64,000 bases of DNA from ZC4RG20 sp036381515 (GCA_036381515.1 DASVCR010000073.1:1-64000); one strand, 5' to 3'. Positions 9,445 to 18,436 are shown, counted from the stretch's first letter. Notes: a model not told the origin generated them from the letters alone. Translations and numbers: made by a program.

Positions 9445-10278
9445 ATGCGAATGACACGCGACGAGTTCCTGAAGTGGCCCCACAAGGCCATTACGCTGCT
9501 CGGCATGTCCGGCGTCGGCAAGACGACGCTCGCGAACAAGCTGCCGAAGACGTCGTGGTTCCACTACTCCGGCGACTATCGGATCGGAACGAAGTATCTC
9601 GCCGAGCCGATCCTCGACAACATCAAGCGCCAGGCGATGCAGATCGGCTTCCTGCGCGATCTGCTGCGCAGCGACTCGATCTACATCGCGAGCAACATCA
9701 CGGTGCACAACCTCGAGCCCGTCTCCACGTTCCTCGGCAAGATCGGCCGGCCGGACCTCGGCGGCCTGCCGGTCGAGGAGTTCAAGAAGCGCCAGAGGCT
9801 GCACCGCGAGGCCGAGATCGGCGCGATGCGCGACGTGGAGCAGTTCATCCGCAAGGCCCGCGAGATCTACGGGTACGACCATTTCATCAACGACGCGGGC
9901 GGCAGCGTCGTCGAGCTCGACGATCCGGAGACTGAGGCGGTGCTCGCCGAGCACACGCTGATCCTGTACCTGAAGCCCGACGCCGAGCTCGAGCGCGAGC
10001 TCGTGCAGCGCGCGATCGAGAATCCGAAGCCGCTCTATTACCAGGAAGAATTCCTCGATCGTAAGCTCGAGGAGTACCTCGCGGAGACCGGCCTGTCGAG
10101 CCCGAACCAGATCGTGCCGGACGAGTTCGTCCGCTGGATCTTCCCCGCGCTCGTCGCGCACCGTCGGCCGAAATACGAGGCGCTCGCCGCGAAGCACGGC
10201 TACACGGTCGATGCGCGGCGCGCGGAGCAGGTCCGGGGGGAGAAGGATTTCCTCGAGCTCGTCGCGAGCGCGCTCTGA
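9445..10278 (+). CDS. P-loop ATPase/kinase-like protein of unknown substrate
   Basis: A 277-residue cytoplasmic protein with Walker A GMSGVGKTT at residues 20-28, followed by the conserved block WFHYSGDYRIGTKYL and the motifs IYIASNITVHNL, RLHREAEIGAMRDV and FINDAGGS. I recognise this as a conserved proteobacterial family annotated only as ATPase. The fold resembles nucleotide or small-molecule kinases, but no substrate is established. The start is the first of two close ATGs (9445 and 9451). The gene is divergent from lhr. Its stop codon lies inside the first unit of a tandem repeat array, so the 3' end of the gene and the array abut exactly. Confidence 0.85.
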   Translation: MRMTRDEFLKWPHKAITLLGMSGVGKTTLANKLPKTSWFHYSGDYRIGTKYLAEPILDNIKRQAMQIGFLRDLLRSDSIYIASNITVHNLEPVSTFLGKIGRPDLGGLPVEEFKKRQRLHREAEIGAMRDVEQFIRKAREIYGYDHFINDAGGSVVELDDPETEAVLAEHTLILYLKPDAELERELVQRAIENPKPLYYQEEFLDRKLEEYLAETGLSSPNQIVPDEFVRWIFPALVAHRRPKYEALAAKHGYTVDARRAEQVRGEKDFLELVASAL

Positions 10279-10430
10279 CCTTGCTCGCGCTGACCTGCCT
10301 CCGCTGACCTGCTCGCCCTGATCCGCTTCGGATGACCGGCTCGCGCTGATCCGCTTCCGCTGACCCGCTCGCGGCGACCGGCTCCCGCTGATCTGCTCGC
10401 GTTGATCCGGTCGCCCTGATCCGACTCGCG
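10275..10430. repeat. Tandem array of eleven 14-nt degenerate units
   Basis: Eleven consecutive units of 14 nt (the first and last 15 nt) follow the consensus CTGATCCGCTCGCG, running from the stop codon of the P-loop ATPase gene almost to the 3' end of the rhomboid gene. Unit starts are 10275, 10290, 10304, 10318, 10332, 10346, 10360, 10374, 10388, 10402 and 10416. The period is not a multiple of three, so it is not coding. The remaining bases to 10498 show no structure I can name. Confidence 0.85.
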
Positions 10431-10498
10431 CCCGCCGCAGCGCCGGCGCCGGTCGGCTCGCGCCCGACGGCCCCGGCCGCGCATGTCCCGCGCCGCCG

Positions 10499-11440
10499 TC
10501 AGACCACGGCGAGCGCCAGCACCCAGGACACGGCGAGAAGGCCGATCGCCACCGCGCCGGCGATCGCCTGCGCGTAGCGCACGCGGGAGACGTCGAGCTT
10601 GTGGAGCAGCAACGCGCCGAGGCCGAAGCCGGCCGCGAAGCCGGTCAGGTGCGCGAAGATGTCCGTCTGCTCGCCGCCGGTTCCGGTGAACGCGAGGAGC
10701 GCGATGCCGGCGACGATGGGCGCGAGCCGCGCGCGGAGGCTCCCGTGTCCCGGGCCGCGCCGCCACGTGTACGCGGTCAGCAGGCCGAGCGCGCCGAACA
10801 CCGCGGTCGACGCGCCGATCGAGCGGTGGTCGGCCGGCTGGATCGCCGCGTTCAGCGCGTTGCCGATGAATCCGGCGAGAAGGATCGCGAGCCACGCGAC
10901 GCCGGGGCCGAAGTAGCGGCCGAGGAAGAAGCCGAAGAAGCCGCCGAACGCGAGATTGCTCGCGAGATGCACGGTATCGCTGTGCAACGTCAGCGCGGTG
11001 ATCGCGCGCCACCACTCGCTGCCGATCACGTCGCCGGCGATGAGCATCCCCGCGCGCCGCCAATCGACGCCGAGCACCGCCTGCTCGGTCAGGATCGCGA
11101 ACAGCATCAGCACCGACGCATACGCCGCGACGCCCGTCCAGGCGCCGGCATGCTCGCGAAGCGGCGGCGGCATCGGAGGCGGCGCGGCCGCATGCTCGGC
11201 CCGGTAGGCCCTGATCTCGTCGCCGGCGCGCCGCGCGTCCGCGGCGGGCACGACGAGCAGAAAGAAGCCGCTGCCGTCCGCGATGCGACGATGCTCGATG
11301 CCGCGCGCGGTCAGCACGAGCGAAAGCTCCGCGCAGTCGCGCTCGGAGCCGCCGCGCCACACGATGACCTGCTCGTCGGGATTCCACGCCATATCCTTCG
11401 TCTCGCTCGTCGCGCCGTACCTGGCCGACGCGGAACCCAT
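10499..11440 (-). CDS. Rhomboid family intramembrane serine protease
   Basis: A 313-residue membrane protein. An N-terminal cytoplasmic domain of about 95 residues precedes six to seven hydrophobic helices. The rhomboid signatures are complete: HLASN at 158-162 (His and Asn of the oxyanion region), GASTAVFG at 209-216 with catalytic Ser211, and AHLTGFAAGFGLG with catalytic His264. Family knowledge: cleaves transmembrane substrates within or near the membrane. The substrate is unknown. An alternative start is the ATG at 11392, at residue 17 (MAWNPDEQ); neither start has a clear ribosome binding site. It is convergent with the repeat array and divergent from the zinc-ribbon gene. Confidence 0.88.
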   Translation of the reverse strand: MGSASARYGATSETKDMAWNPDEQVIVWRGGSERDCAELSLVLTARGIEHRRIADGSGFFLLVVPAADARRAGDEIRAYRAEHAAAPPPMPPPLREHAGAWTGVAAYASVLMLFAILTEQAVLGVDWRRAGMLIAGDVIGSEWWRAITALTLHSDTVHLASNLAFGGFFGFFLGRYFGPGVAWLAILLAGFIGNALNAAIQPADHRSIGASTAVFGALGLLTAYTWRRGPGHGSLRARLAPIVAGIALLAFTGTGGEQTDIFAHLTGFAAGFGLGALLLHKLDVSRVRYAQAIAGAVAIGLLAVSWVLALAVV

Positions 11441-11533
11441 CCGCCCGGCGGCCGCCGGGCGCCTCGGCAGCGGATGCTAGAATAGCCGCGATCGGAGCGC
11501 GGGGCCGTTCCCGGGCGCCGCGCCTGCCGCTCG

Positions 11534-11956
11534 ATGGAGTCAGGGTTGAACGAGGTCGACGTGACCCCACCGCTCCTCTGCTGGCGCTGCGGAGCCTCGC
11601 TCGCCGAGCTGTCGCTGCCGCTGTCCAGGCGCGACGAATGCCCGAAGTGCCGCGCCGAGCTGCACGTGTGCCGCATGTGCGTGCATTATGCCCCGCGCCT
11701 CGTGCGGGGCTGCGACGAGGACGACGCGCCGGACGTCCGCGACAAGGAGACGGCGAACTTCTGCGACTACTACAAGCCGAGCCCGCAGGCCTTTGACGCC
11801 GCCCAGGCGTCGGCGGACGCCGCGGCGCGCGCGGAGCTCGCGAAGCTCTTCGGCGAGCCGGCGGCGGGCGCAGGCGACGCGGATGGAAAGCCGCCGGCCG
11901 AGGAGCGCGCACCGGACGATCCCCTCGCCGCAGCGGAAGCGCTGTTCAAGCGCTGA
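11534..11956 (+). CDS. Small multi-cysteine zinc-ribbon-like protein
   Basis: A 140-residue protein with three CxxC pairs, Cys16/Cys19, Cys36/Cys39 and Cys46/Cys49, plus His51, Cys60 and Cys77, in the first 80 residues. This implies one or two structural zinc sites. The C-terminal 55 residues are Ala/Glu-rich and probably helical or disordered (ELAKLFGEPA, AAAEALFKR). No signal peptide is present. I do not recognise a named family or function. A TGCTAGAAT extended -10-like sequence lies about 60 bases upstream. Confidence 0.75.
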   Translation: MESGLNEVDVTPPLLCWRCGASLAELSLPLSRRDECPKCRAELHVCRMCVHYAPRLVRGCDEDDAPDVRDKETANFCDYYKPSPQAFDAAQASADAAARAELAKLFGEPAAGAGDADGKPPAEERAPDDPLAAAEALFKR

Positions 11957-12016
11957 TCGAGCAACGCACGAAGCGAGCGCAGCGACGGCGCGGACGCGGC
12001 GGCGTCGCTATCCGAC

Positions 12017-12045
12017 TTGACAAAATACCGACGGTGCACACACTG
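12017..12045 (+). promoter_or_regulatory. Candidate sigma-70 promoter of the DUF1134 gene
   Basis: A perfect TTGACA at 12017-12022 is followed after 17 bases by a weak -10 (ACACTG). The ATG at 12072 is about 25 bases past the expected transcription start. Confidence 0.4.
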
Positions 12046-12071
12046 CGCGCATCGGAGTTCGGGAGAGGCCG

Positions 12072-12674
12072 ATGCGTCTTTCGTCGATCGTCGCGGCGTG
12101 CCTCGCGATGCTCGCCGCCGGCTGTGCCGGCCAACGCGCGAGCGGGCCTGCACCCGCTGCCGCCGCCGCGCCGCGCGGCTCGCTGCCGCCGGAGCCCTAT
12201 CAGCGCGATACCGTGCTGACGGAAGCCGAGTCCTTCTTCGGTAACGGCGCGCGCGGCGTCGCGCAAGTCTTGAACCGCGTGCTCGACGACAACGGACCGC
12301 CCGACGCCTACATCAAGGGAGAGGAAGGCGGCGGCGCGGTCGGCGTCGGGCTCCGCTACGGGCACGGCACCCTGTACTACAAGGACGGCACGAGCACAAA
12401 GGTATATTGGCGGGGACCCTCGCTCGGTTTCGACGTCGGCGGCAGCGCGGCGAAGACCTTCGTGCTGGTCTACAACCTCGACGACATCGACTCGATCTTC
12501 CAGCGCTTCGGCGGCGTCGAAGGAAGCCTCTACTACGTCGGCGGCGTCGGCGTCACCTACAACCGCGCCGACGACATCGTTCTCGCGCCGGTCCGCTTCG
12601 GGGTCGGCTGGCGGCAGGGCGTGAACGTCGGCTACATGCACCTGTCGCCGGAGCCGTCCTGGATCCCGTTCTGA
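12072..12674 (+). CDS. DUF1134 (EipA-like) envelope lipoprotein
   Basis: A 200-residue exported protein. The signal peptide ends in LAAGC, a good lipobox with Cys19, followed by a Pro/Ala-rich linker. The C-terminal 145 residues carry the DUF1134 pattern: EAESFFGNGARGVAQVLNR, GLRYGHGTLYYKDG, VYWRGPSLGFDVGG and FVLVYNL. Family knowledge: EipA in Brucella is a periplasmic beta-barrel protein needed for envelope integrity. Most known members are alphaproteobacterial and lack an obvious lipid anchor, so the lipobox here is notable. The promoter candidate upstream suggests a single-gene unit. It is convergent with the next gene. Confidence 0.85.
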   Translation: MRLSSIVAACLAMLAAGCAGQRASGPAPAAAAAPRGSLPPEPYQRDTVLTEAESFFGNGARGVAQVLNRVLDDNGPPDAYIKGEEGGGAVGVGLRYGHGTLYYKDGTSTKVYWRGPSLGFDVGGSAAKTFVLVYNLDDIDSIFQRFGGVEGSLYYVGGVGVTYNRADDIVLAPVRFGVGWRQGVNVGYMHLSPEPSWIPF

Positions 12675-12692
12675 TCCGCCGGCGACGACCGT

Positions 12693-13604
12693 CTACTTGT
12701 TGCCGCCTTGAGCCGCGCGCCGCGCTTCGAGCAGCGCGCGGCGCATGTCGATCGCGATCGTCCGCTCCGGCACCGAGTCGCCCTCTGCGCCGAGGAGCGC
12801 ATCGGGAAGCGGCGGAATCGTCCGCGTCTTCGTGTCCGTTTCGGTCAACGCCTCGAGCGACGGCGTCGTCGTCGACGTATCGGTCCCCTTCAGCGCGAGG
12901 TACTTCCGCTTCCACGCGTCGGCGGTGCGCTTCAGCTCGACGATCGTGTTCGCATGGCGGTTGATCGTCGCCTCGAGCTGCTGCACGAGCTGACGACTTT
13001 CCTCGAGACGGCTTTCGAGCACCTGGGCGCGCTCGGCATCCGCGCGCAGGCTCCGGATCAGCGACTTCCGCGCCTCGAGCTCGGCGCGCAGCGACTCGAT
13101 CTCGGCCGCGTCGTCCGCCGATTCCTGCGCGGCCGCCTGCTCGAGCTCCTGGACCGTCTGCTTCAGCTGGTCGACCTCCGCTTCGAGCCGCCCGTTCTCG
13201 CGGCGCAGCCCGGAGATCTCGTTGTCCTTGCGGCGCACCTCGGCCTTGAGGCGGTCGCCCTCCTCCGCGTCGCGCCGCAGCACGCGCATCAGCTCCTGCT
13301 TGCTCTCGAGGTCGGACCTGAGGCGCTCGATCTCGACGTCGCGCGCGTTGAGCTCGCGGCGCAGCTCCGGCACGGATTCGGCGTCGGCCTGCAGCGTCGC
13401 GATGAGCTCCTCCTGGCCCCGAACCCGCTCCGCGAGGTCCGCCATCGCCTTGTCGGTCCGCGCGGCCTCGTCGTCGAAAGCGGCCAGCCGCTGCTCCGCC
13501 TCGTCGAGCCGGGTGATCAGTGCGGACATCTCCGCTCCCCACTCCGCAAGGAGGTCGGTCAGGCGCTCGCGCAGCGCGTCGGTCGTCGAGTCTCGGTCGG
13601 TCAT
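12693..13604 (-). CDS. Long coiled-coil protein, function unknown
   Basis: A 303-residue protein (start MTDRDSTTD at 13604) that is almost wholly charged heptad repeats from about residue 15 to 245, rich in Glu, Arg and Leu (ELRRELNARDVEIERLRSDL is typical). No signal peptide, membrane helix or enzymatic motif is visible. A longer frame begins at 13685, but its extra N-terminus is not protein-like. The C-terminal 60 residues are Thr/Pro-rich and then helical. Possible roles are scaffolding or cytoskeletal, by analogy only. It lies downstream of the oxidoreductase operon on the same strand, with a gap of 121 bases. Confidence 0.7.
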   Translation of the reverse strand: MTDRDSTTDALRERLTDLLAEWGAEMSALITRLDEAEQRLAAFDDEAARTDKAMADLAERVRGQEELIATLQADAESVPELRRELNARDVEIERLRSDLESKQELMRVLRRDAEEGDRLKAEVRRKDNEISGLRRENGRLEAEVDQLKQTVQELEQAAAQESADDAAEIESLRAELEARKSLIRSLRADAERAQVLESRLEESRQLVQQLEATINRHANTIVELKRTADAWKRKYLALKGTDTSTTTPSLEALTETDTKTRTIPPLPDALLGAEGDSVPERTIAIDMRRALLEARRAAQGGNK

Positions 13605-13725
13605 TAGAGCAGGTCCGTTCAGACGGAGAGATCCGCCGAGGGTAAATTGCCCGGTTTTCCCTAATCCCGCTCCGACCTGCGTCACATCCGGCCCGGACCC
13701 GCGTCACAGCCGAAGCGTTTTGCCG

Positions 13726-14781
13726 CTACCTGAAGCGGCGCTGGACCTGCGCGAGCGCTTCCGAGCCCGGGCAGAGCGACTCGTACGGCAGCGCGTTCAG
13801 CGGCACCCGGGTCGTGTGATTGATTCCGTGCAGGTCCGGCTCGTCCTCGCCGATGTACAGGAGGCCGGTGACGATCTCGCCGGCCCTGTGCCGCGCACGG
13901 ATGTAATCGAGCGCCGCGCCCCGATTGCGGGGGTCGTAGTCGCGGCTCACCTTGCGCAGCAGCACGCGGCTGCCGTCGTGCAGCTCGACCGGCACGACCT
14001 CGCCTTCGGCATAGGACGTGCGGATCGGCTCGCGGGGCGGCACGAAGTCCGTCTCGACGGCGCTTCTCGAGTGGCGACGCGTATACGCGTAGCTCTTCGT
14101 CGACGCTTCGTGATCGTTGAACGTGACGCATGGCGACAGCACGTCGATCAGCGCGAAGCCCCGATGGCGCAGCCCCGCCTTGATAAGCGGCACGAGCTGC
14201 TCCTTGTCCCCGGAGAAGCCGCGCGCGACGAACGTGCCGCCGAGCGCGAGTGCCATCTGCACCGCGTCGATCGGCGGCTGGCGGTTCTCCTCGCCGCGCT
14301 TCGCCTTCGTGCCGATGTCCGCCGACGCCGAGAACTGCCCCTTCGTCAGCCCGTACACGCCGTTGTTCTCGATGATGTAGAGCATGTTCAAGTTGCGGCG
14401 CACCGCGTGCGCGAACTGGCCGAGGCCGATCGACAGCGAATCGCCGTCGCCCGACACGCCGATCAGGTAGAGCTCGCGGTTCGCGGCGGAAGCGCCCGTT
14501 GCGATCGACGGCATCCGGCCGTGCACAGCGTTGAAGCCGTGCGACGCGCCGAGGAAATACGCCGGGGTCTTCGACGAGCAGCCGATCCCGCTGACCTTCG
14601 CGGCGCGATGCGGCGGCAGGTCGAGCTCGAAGAAGGCCTGCACGATCGCGGCGGTGATCGAATCGTGGCCGCAGCCGGCGCAGAGCGTCGACATTCCGCC
14701 TTCGTAGTCGCGGATCGTCAGGCCGAGCGCGTTCCGCTTCAGGCCCTTGTGGACGATCCTCGGCTTCGCGATCGACGTCAT
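13726..14781 (-). CDS. korB: 2-oxoacid:ferredoxin oxidoreductase, beta subunit
   Basis: A 351-residue thiamine-diphosphate subunit. TLCAGCGHDSI near residue 35 gives the Cys ligands of the subunit's Fe-S cluster, SGIGCSSKTPAYF follows, and VSGDGDSLSIGLGQ is the TPP/Mg binding motif with the downstream IIENNGVYGLTKGQ. Family knowledge: with the alpha subunit it oxidatively decarboxylates a 2-oxoacid, usually 2-oxoglutarate, to the acyl-CoA while reducing ferredoxin. It starts at 14781, overlapping the alpha-subunit stop by an ATGA, so the two are translationally coupled. 2-oxoglutarate is the likely substrate by similarity to KorAB; pyruvate is possible. Confidence 0.9.
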   Translation of the reverse strand: MTSIAKPRIVHKGLKRNALGLTIRDYEGGMSTLCAGCGHDSITAAIVQAFFELDLPPHRAAKVSGIGCSSKTPAYFLGASHGFNAVHGRMPSIATGASAANRELYLIGVSGDGDSLSIGLGQFAHAVRRNLNMLYIIENNGVYGLTKGQFSASADIGTKAKRGEENRQPPIDAVQMALALGGTFVARGFSGDKEQLVPLIKAGLRHRGFALIDVLSPCVTFNDHEASTKSYAYTRRHSRSAVETDFVPPREPIRTSYAEGEVVPVELHDGSRVLLRKVSRDYDPRNRGAALDYIRARHRAGEIVTGLLYIGEDEPDLHGINHTTRVPLNALPYESLCPGSEALAQVQRRFR

Positions 14782-16589
14782 GCGGTCACTCCTTCCTGTA
14801 TCGCGTTCAGCAACGCTTCGACGACGGTTCGGCTGTCGATCGGCAAGCCTCCGTAATGCAGCACCGAGGTCAGGCGCTCCTTCGGACAGCTCGTCTCGAG
14901 CGTCAGGAGCGCCTTGAGCTGCGCGTCCCGGTTCTGTTCGACGACGAAGATGCGGTCGTGCGCGGCGAGAAAGCGCTCGACCTCCGGGCCGAACGGAAAC
15001 GCGCGGATGCGGCAATAGTCGACGTGAATGCCCCGCTCGGCGAGCGCGTCGACGGCCTCCGCGACCGCCGGATCGCTGCTGCCGACCGCGACGATGCCGA
15101 CGCCGGCGCTCTGCGGATGCTCGCGGATGACGGCCTTCGGCACGAGCCCGGCCGCGGTCTGCCACTTTCTGAGCAGCCGGTCGACGACCTCCTGATACTC
15201 GCGCGCGTTCTCCGTGTAGCCGCCGTACTTGTTGTGCCCGGATCCGCGCACGAAGTACGCGCCCTTCGGATGCACGCCCGGGTACGTGCGGTACGCGATG
15301 CCGTCGCCGTCCTTGTCGAGATAGCGATGAAAGCTCTGCGCGCTCTCGAGCTCCGCGGCGTCGAGCACCTTGCCGCGATCCGGACGGTAAGCGTCGTCCC
15401 ATTCGAGCTCGTCGGTCATCCAGTCGTTCATGCCGAGGTCGAGGTCGGACATCAGGATCACCGGCGTCTGCAGCCGGTCCGCGAGATCGAACGCCGCGAC
15501 GGCGAGCTCGAAGCACTCGCGCGGGTTTGCGGGGAACAGCAGCACGTGCTTCGTATCGCCGTGCGACGCGTACGCCGCGGCCAGGAGGTCGGCCTGCTGC
15601 GTGCGCGTCGGCATGCCGGTCGACGGACCGACCCGCTGCACGTCGACGACGACGGCGGGCAGCTCCGCGAAATACGCGAAGCCCAGGAACTCGCTCATCA
15701 GCGAGATCCCGGGTCCCGACGTCGGCGTGAACGCGCGCGCACCGTTCCACGTCGCGCCGAGCACGATGCCGATCGCGGCGAGCTCGTCCTCGGCCTGGAT
15801 CACGCAATAGCGTCGCTCGCCCGTCTCCGGGTCCTTCCGGAAGCGCTCGCAGAACGACTTGAAGGCGTCCATGACCGACGTCGACGGCGTGATCGGGTAC
15901 CACGCGCCGACCGTCGCGCCGGCATACACGCAGCCGAGTGCGGTCGCCGTGTTGCCGTCGATCATGATCTTGCCGGCGGTGAGGTCGCGCCGCTCGACGC
16001 GAGTCGGCAACGGGCACTCGAAGTGCTCCTTCGCGTAGCGGAAGCCGAGCTCGACGGCCTCGAGGTTCGCGTCGATCGCGGACGGCTTCCTCGCGAACAC
16101 CTCGCGGATCAGCGCCGTGACGACCTCGTCGTCGAGGTCGAGCAGCGCGACGAGCGCGCCGACGTACGCCATGTTCTTCATCAGCACGCGCGTGCGCGCG
16201 CTCTTGAAGTGCTCGTTGCACATCCGTGCGAGCGGCACGCCGAGGACGGTGATGTCGTCGCGCGCGAGCATCCGGTCGCGTGGCCACGTCGAGTCGTAGA
16301 GCAGCGTGCCGCCCGGCGATACCTCGTGCAGGTCCTGCAGGTACGTCTGCGAGTTCATCGCGACCATCACGTCGACGCGGCCCGAGCGCGCGAGATGGCC
16401 CGCCTCGCTGACGCGGATCTCGTACCACGTCGGCAGGCCCTGGATGTTCGACGGGAAGAAGTTCTTGCCGCTGACCGGCACGCCCATCCGAAAGATCGCC
16501 TTCATCAAAAGCGAGTTCGCGCTCGCAGAGCCCGTGCCGTTGACGTTCGCGAACTTGACGACGAAGTCGTTCACCCGATCTTGCGACAC
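14778..16589 (-). CDS. korA: 2-oxoacid:ferredoxin oxidoreductase, fused gamma-alpha subunit
   Basis: A 603-residue subunit that fuses the gamma domain (residues about 1-190, starting DFVVKFANVNGTGSASAN) to the alpha domain (about 210-600: YPITPSTSVMDAF, QAEDELAAIGIVLGA, TPTSGPGISLMSEF). This is the same architecture as mycobacterial KorA. The start is a GTG at 16589 with GGAGG just upstream, overlapping the previous gene by 19 bases. A second GTG at 16574, forming a GTGA junction with that gene's stop, is possible. It sits in the middle of a three-gene operon: FAD oxidoreductase, korA, korB. Confidence 0.9.
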   Translation of the reverse strand: MSQDRVNDFVVKFANVNGTGSASANSLLMKAIFRMGVPVSGKNFFPSNIQGLPTWYEIRVSEAGHLARSGRVDVMVAMNSQTYLQDLHEVSPGGTLLYDSTWPRDRMLARDDITVLGVPLARMCNEHFKSARTRVLMKNMAYVGALVALLDLDDEVVTALIREVFARKPSAIDANLEAVELGFRYAKEHFECPLPTRVERRDLTAGKIMIDGNTATALGCVYAGATVGAWYPITPSTSVMDAFKSFCERFRKDPETGERRYCVIQAEDELAAIGIVLGATWNGARAFTPTSGPGISLMSEFLGFAYFAELPAVVVDVQRVGPSTGMPTRTQQADLLAAAYASHGDTKHVLLFPANPRECFELAVAAFDLADRLQTPVILMSDLDLGMNDWMTDELEWDDAYRPDRGKVLDAAELESAQSFHRYLDKDGDGIAYRTYPGVHPKGAYFVRGSGHNKYGGYTENAREYQEVVDRLLRKWQTAAGLVPKAVIREHPQSAGVGIVAVGSSDPAVAEAVDALAERGIHVDYCRIRAFPFGPEVERFLAAHDRIFVVEQNRDAQLKALLTLETSCPKERLTSVLHYGGLPIDSRTVVEALLNAIQEGVTA

Positions 16590-18382
16590 GGCGCCTCCGT
16601 CGCTTCCATGCCTTCGTCGGCCGCGTAGGGCACGACGAGCGTCGATTTCTGCATGTCCCAGGCTCCGGTCGGGCAGCGTTCCGCGCACAGCCCGCAGTGC
16701 ACGCACAGGTTCTCGTCCTTCACCATCACGCGGCCGGTCTGCTTCAGCGCTGCCGATACGAAGAGCGGCTGCTCGGGCTCGAGCCGCGGCGCCTTCAGCG
16801 AGCGTTCGAGCTCGGGAGGCTCCGCGTTCTCGGTGATCGTGAGGCAATCGACCGGGCAGATGTCGATGCACGCGTCGCACTCGATGCAGAGGTCGGCGGT
16901 GAACACCGTCTGCAGGTCGCAGTTGAGGCACCGCTCGACCTCGGTCGCGACCTGCTCGGCGGTGAAACCGAGCTCGACCTCGATGTCGATCTTGCGGAAG
17001 CGCTGCTTCAGGTCGACGTGCGGCATCAGGCGGCGCTCGGACGGGTCGTAGTTATTGCTGTAGCTCCACTCGTGGATGCCCATCTTCGCGCTCGACAGCG
17101 CGACGCCGCGGGGCAGCCGCTCGCGGAGCGGCCGATCCTGGCAGCGCAGGTGGATCGAGATCGCGGCCTGATGGCCGTGCTCGACCGCCCAGATGATGTT
17201 TTTCGGGCCGAACGCCGCATCGCCGCCGAAGAAGACGCCGGGCAACGTGGACTCGAACGTGACGGGGTCGACGACGGGGACGTCCCACTTGTCGAACTCG
17301 ATGCCGAGGTCGCGCTCGATCCACGGGAACGCGTTCTCCTGGCCGATCGCGAGCACGACGTCGTCGCAGGGGATCAGCGTCTCGCCGACGACGCGGCTCG
17401 CGACGATGTGCCCCCGCTCGTCCATGTCGTACTCGAGCCGGTCGAAACGCATGCCGACGAGCCTGCCGTCCTCGACGACGAACGCCTTTGGCGCGTGATT
17501 CACGACGATCTCGACGCGCTCCTCCTCGGCGTCCTCGAGCTCCCACTCGGACGCCTTGAAGAACTGACGGGGCTTGCGCGCCATCACCTTCACGTCCTTC
17601 GCACCGAGGCGCAGGGAGCTGCGGCAGCAGTCCATCGCGGTATTGCCGACGCCGATGATCAGCACGCGCTCGCCGATCGAGTCGACGTGCCCGAACGCGA
17701 TCGACTCGAGCCATTCGATGCCGATGTGGATGCGGTCCGTGTCGTAGCGCCCCGGAAGGTCGAGGTCCTTGCCCTTCGGCGCGCCGCTGCCGACGAAGAT
17801 CGCGTCGTAGCCGGCGGCGAGGAGCGCACGCATGCTCTTCACCGGCGTCGACAGGCGCAGGTCGACGCCCATGTCGACGATGTAGCCGATCTCCTCGTCG
17901 AGCACCTGCGCGGGAAGCCGGAACGCGGGAATGTTCGTCCGCATCAGCCCGCCCGGCTTGTCGAGCGCCTCGTAGATCACGCATTCGTAGCCGAGCGGCA
18001 TCAGATCGTTCGCGACCGTGAGCGATGCCGGGCCGGCACCCACGAGCGCGATGCGCTTGCCGTTCTTCGCGCGGGGCGCCTGCGGCAGGCGGCTCGTGAT
18101 GTCGCCGCGGCGATCGGCGGCGGTACGCTTCAGGCGGCAGATCGCGACGGGCTTTTCCTCGACGCGCCCTCGTCTGCACGCGGGCTCACAGGGCCGGTCG
18201 CAGACGCGGCCGAGGATACCGGGGAAAACGTTCGAGCGCCGGTTCAGCAGATAGGCGTCGTCGTATCGGCCGAGCGAGATCAGTCTGATGTACTCGGGTA
18301 CGTCGGTGTGCGCGGGGCAAGCCCATTGGCAGTCCACCACCCGGTGGAAGTACTCGGTCCCTTCGGTTTGCGTCGGTTCCAT
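16571..18382 (-). CDS. GltD-like FAD oxidoreductase with C-terminal ferredoxin domain
   Basis: A 603-residue protein. The N-terminal Cys region (DCQWACPAHTDVP, RVCDRPCEPACRRG) binds Fe-S as in the small subunit of glutamate synthase. An FAD Rossmann fold follows (ALVGAGPASL, then EALDKPGGLM) and an NADP-binding one (IIGVGNTAMDCCR), with FFGGDAAFGPKNI closing the FAD site. The C-terminal 120 residues form a ferredoxin domain with CIECDACIDICPVDC and CVHCGLCAERCPTGAWD. It probably passes electrons between NAD(P)H and the oxidoreductase encoded by the next two genes. Two in-frame ATGs (18397 and 18382) precede the conserved TEYFHRVVDCQWACP block; I chose the inner one. It is the first gene of the operon. 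Confidence 0.85.
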   Translation of the reverse strand: MEPTQTEGTEYFHRVVDCQWACPAHTDVPEYIRLISLGRYDDAYLLNRRSNVFPGILGRVCDRPCEPACRRGRVEEKPVAICRLKRTAADRRGDITSRLPQAPRAKNGKRIALVGAGPASLTVANDLMPLGYECVIYEALDKPGGLMRTNIPAFRLPAQVLDEEIGYIVDMGVDLRLSTPVKSMRALLAAGYDAIFVGSGAPKGKDLDLPGRYDTDRIHIGIEWLESIAFGHVDSIGERVLIIGVGNTAMDCCRSSLRLGAKDVKVMARKPRQFFKASEWELEDAEEERVEIVVNHAPKAFVVEDGRLVGMRFDRLEYDMDERGHIVASRVVGETLIPCDDVVLAIGQENAFPWIERDLGIEFDKWDVPVVDPVTFESTLPGVFFGGDAAFGPKNIIWAVEHGHQAAISIHLRCQDRPLRERLPRGVALSSAKMGIHEWSYSNNYDPSERRLMPHVDLKQRFRKIDIEVELGFTAEQVATEVERCLNCDLQTVFTADLCIECDACIDICPVDCLTITENAEPPELERSLKAPRLEPEQPLFVSAALKQTGRVMVKDENLCVHCGLCAERCPTGAWDMQKSTLVVPYAADEGMEATEAPCRKIG

Positions 18383-18436
18383 CTGGAGCGGCCTCATCGA
18401 AGCCGGCCGTGCACGTCGGGCGGCGGCCGAACACAA

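Noticed and set aside
5083..10278. A 1731-codon plus-strand frame over lhr and the P-loop gene
   Set aside because: Only its last 277 codons are a real protein. The rest is antisense to lhr and is Arg/Glu-rich composition noise.
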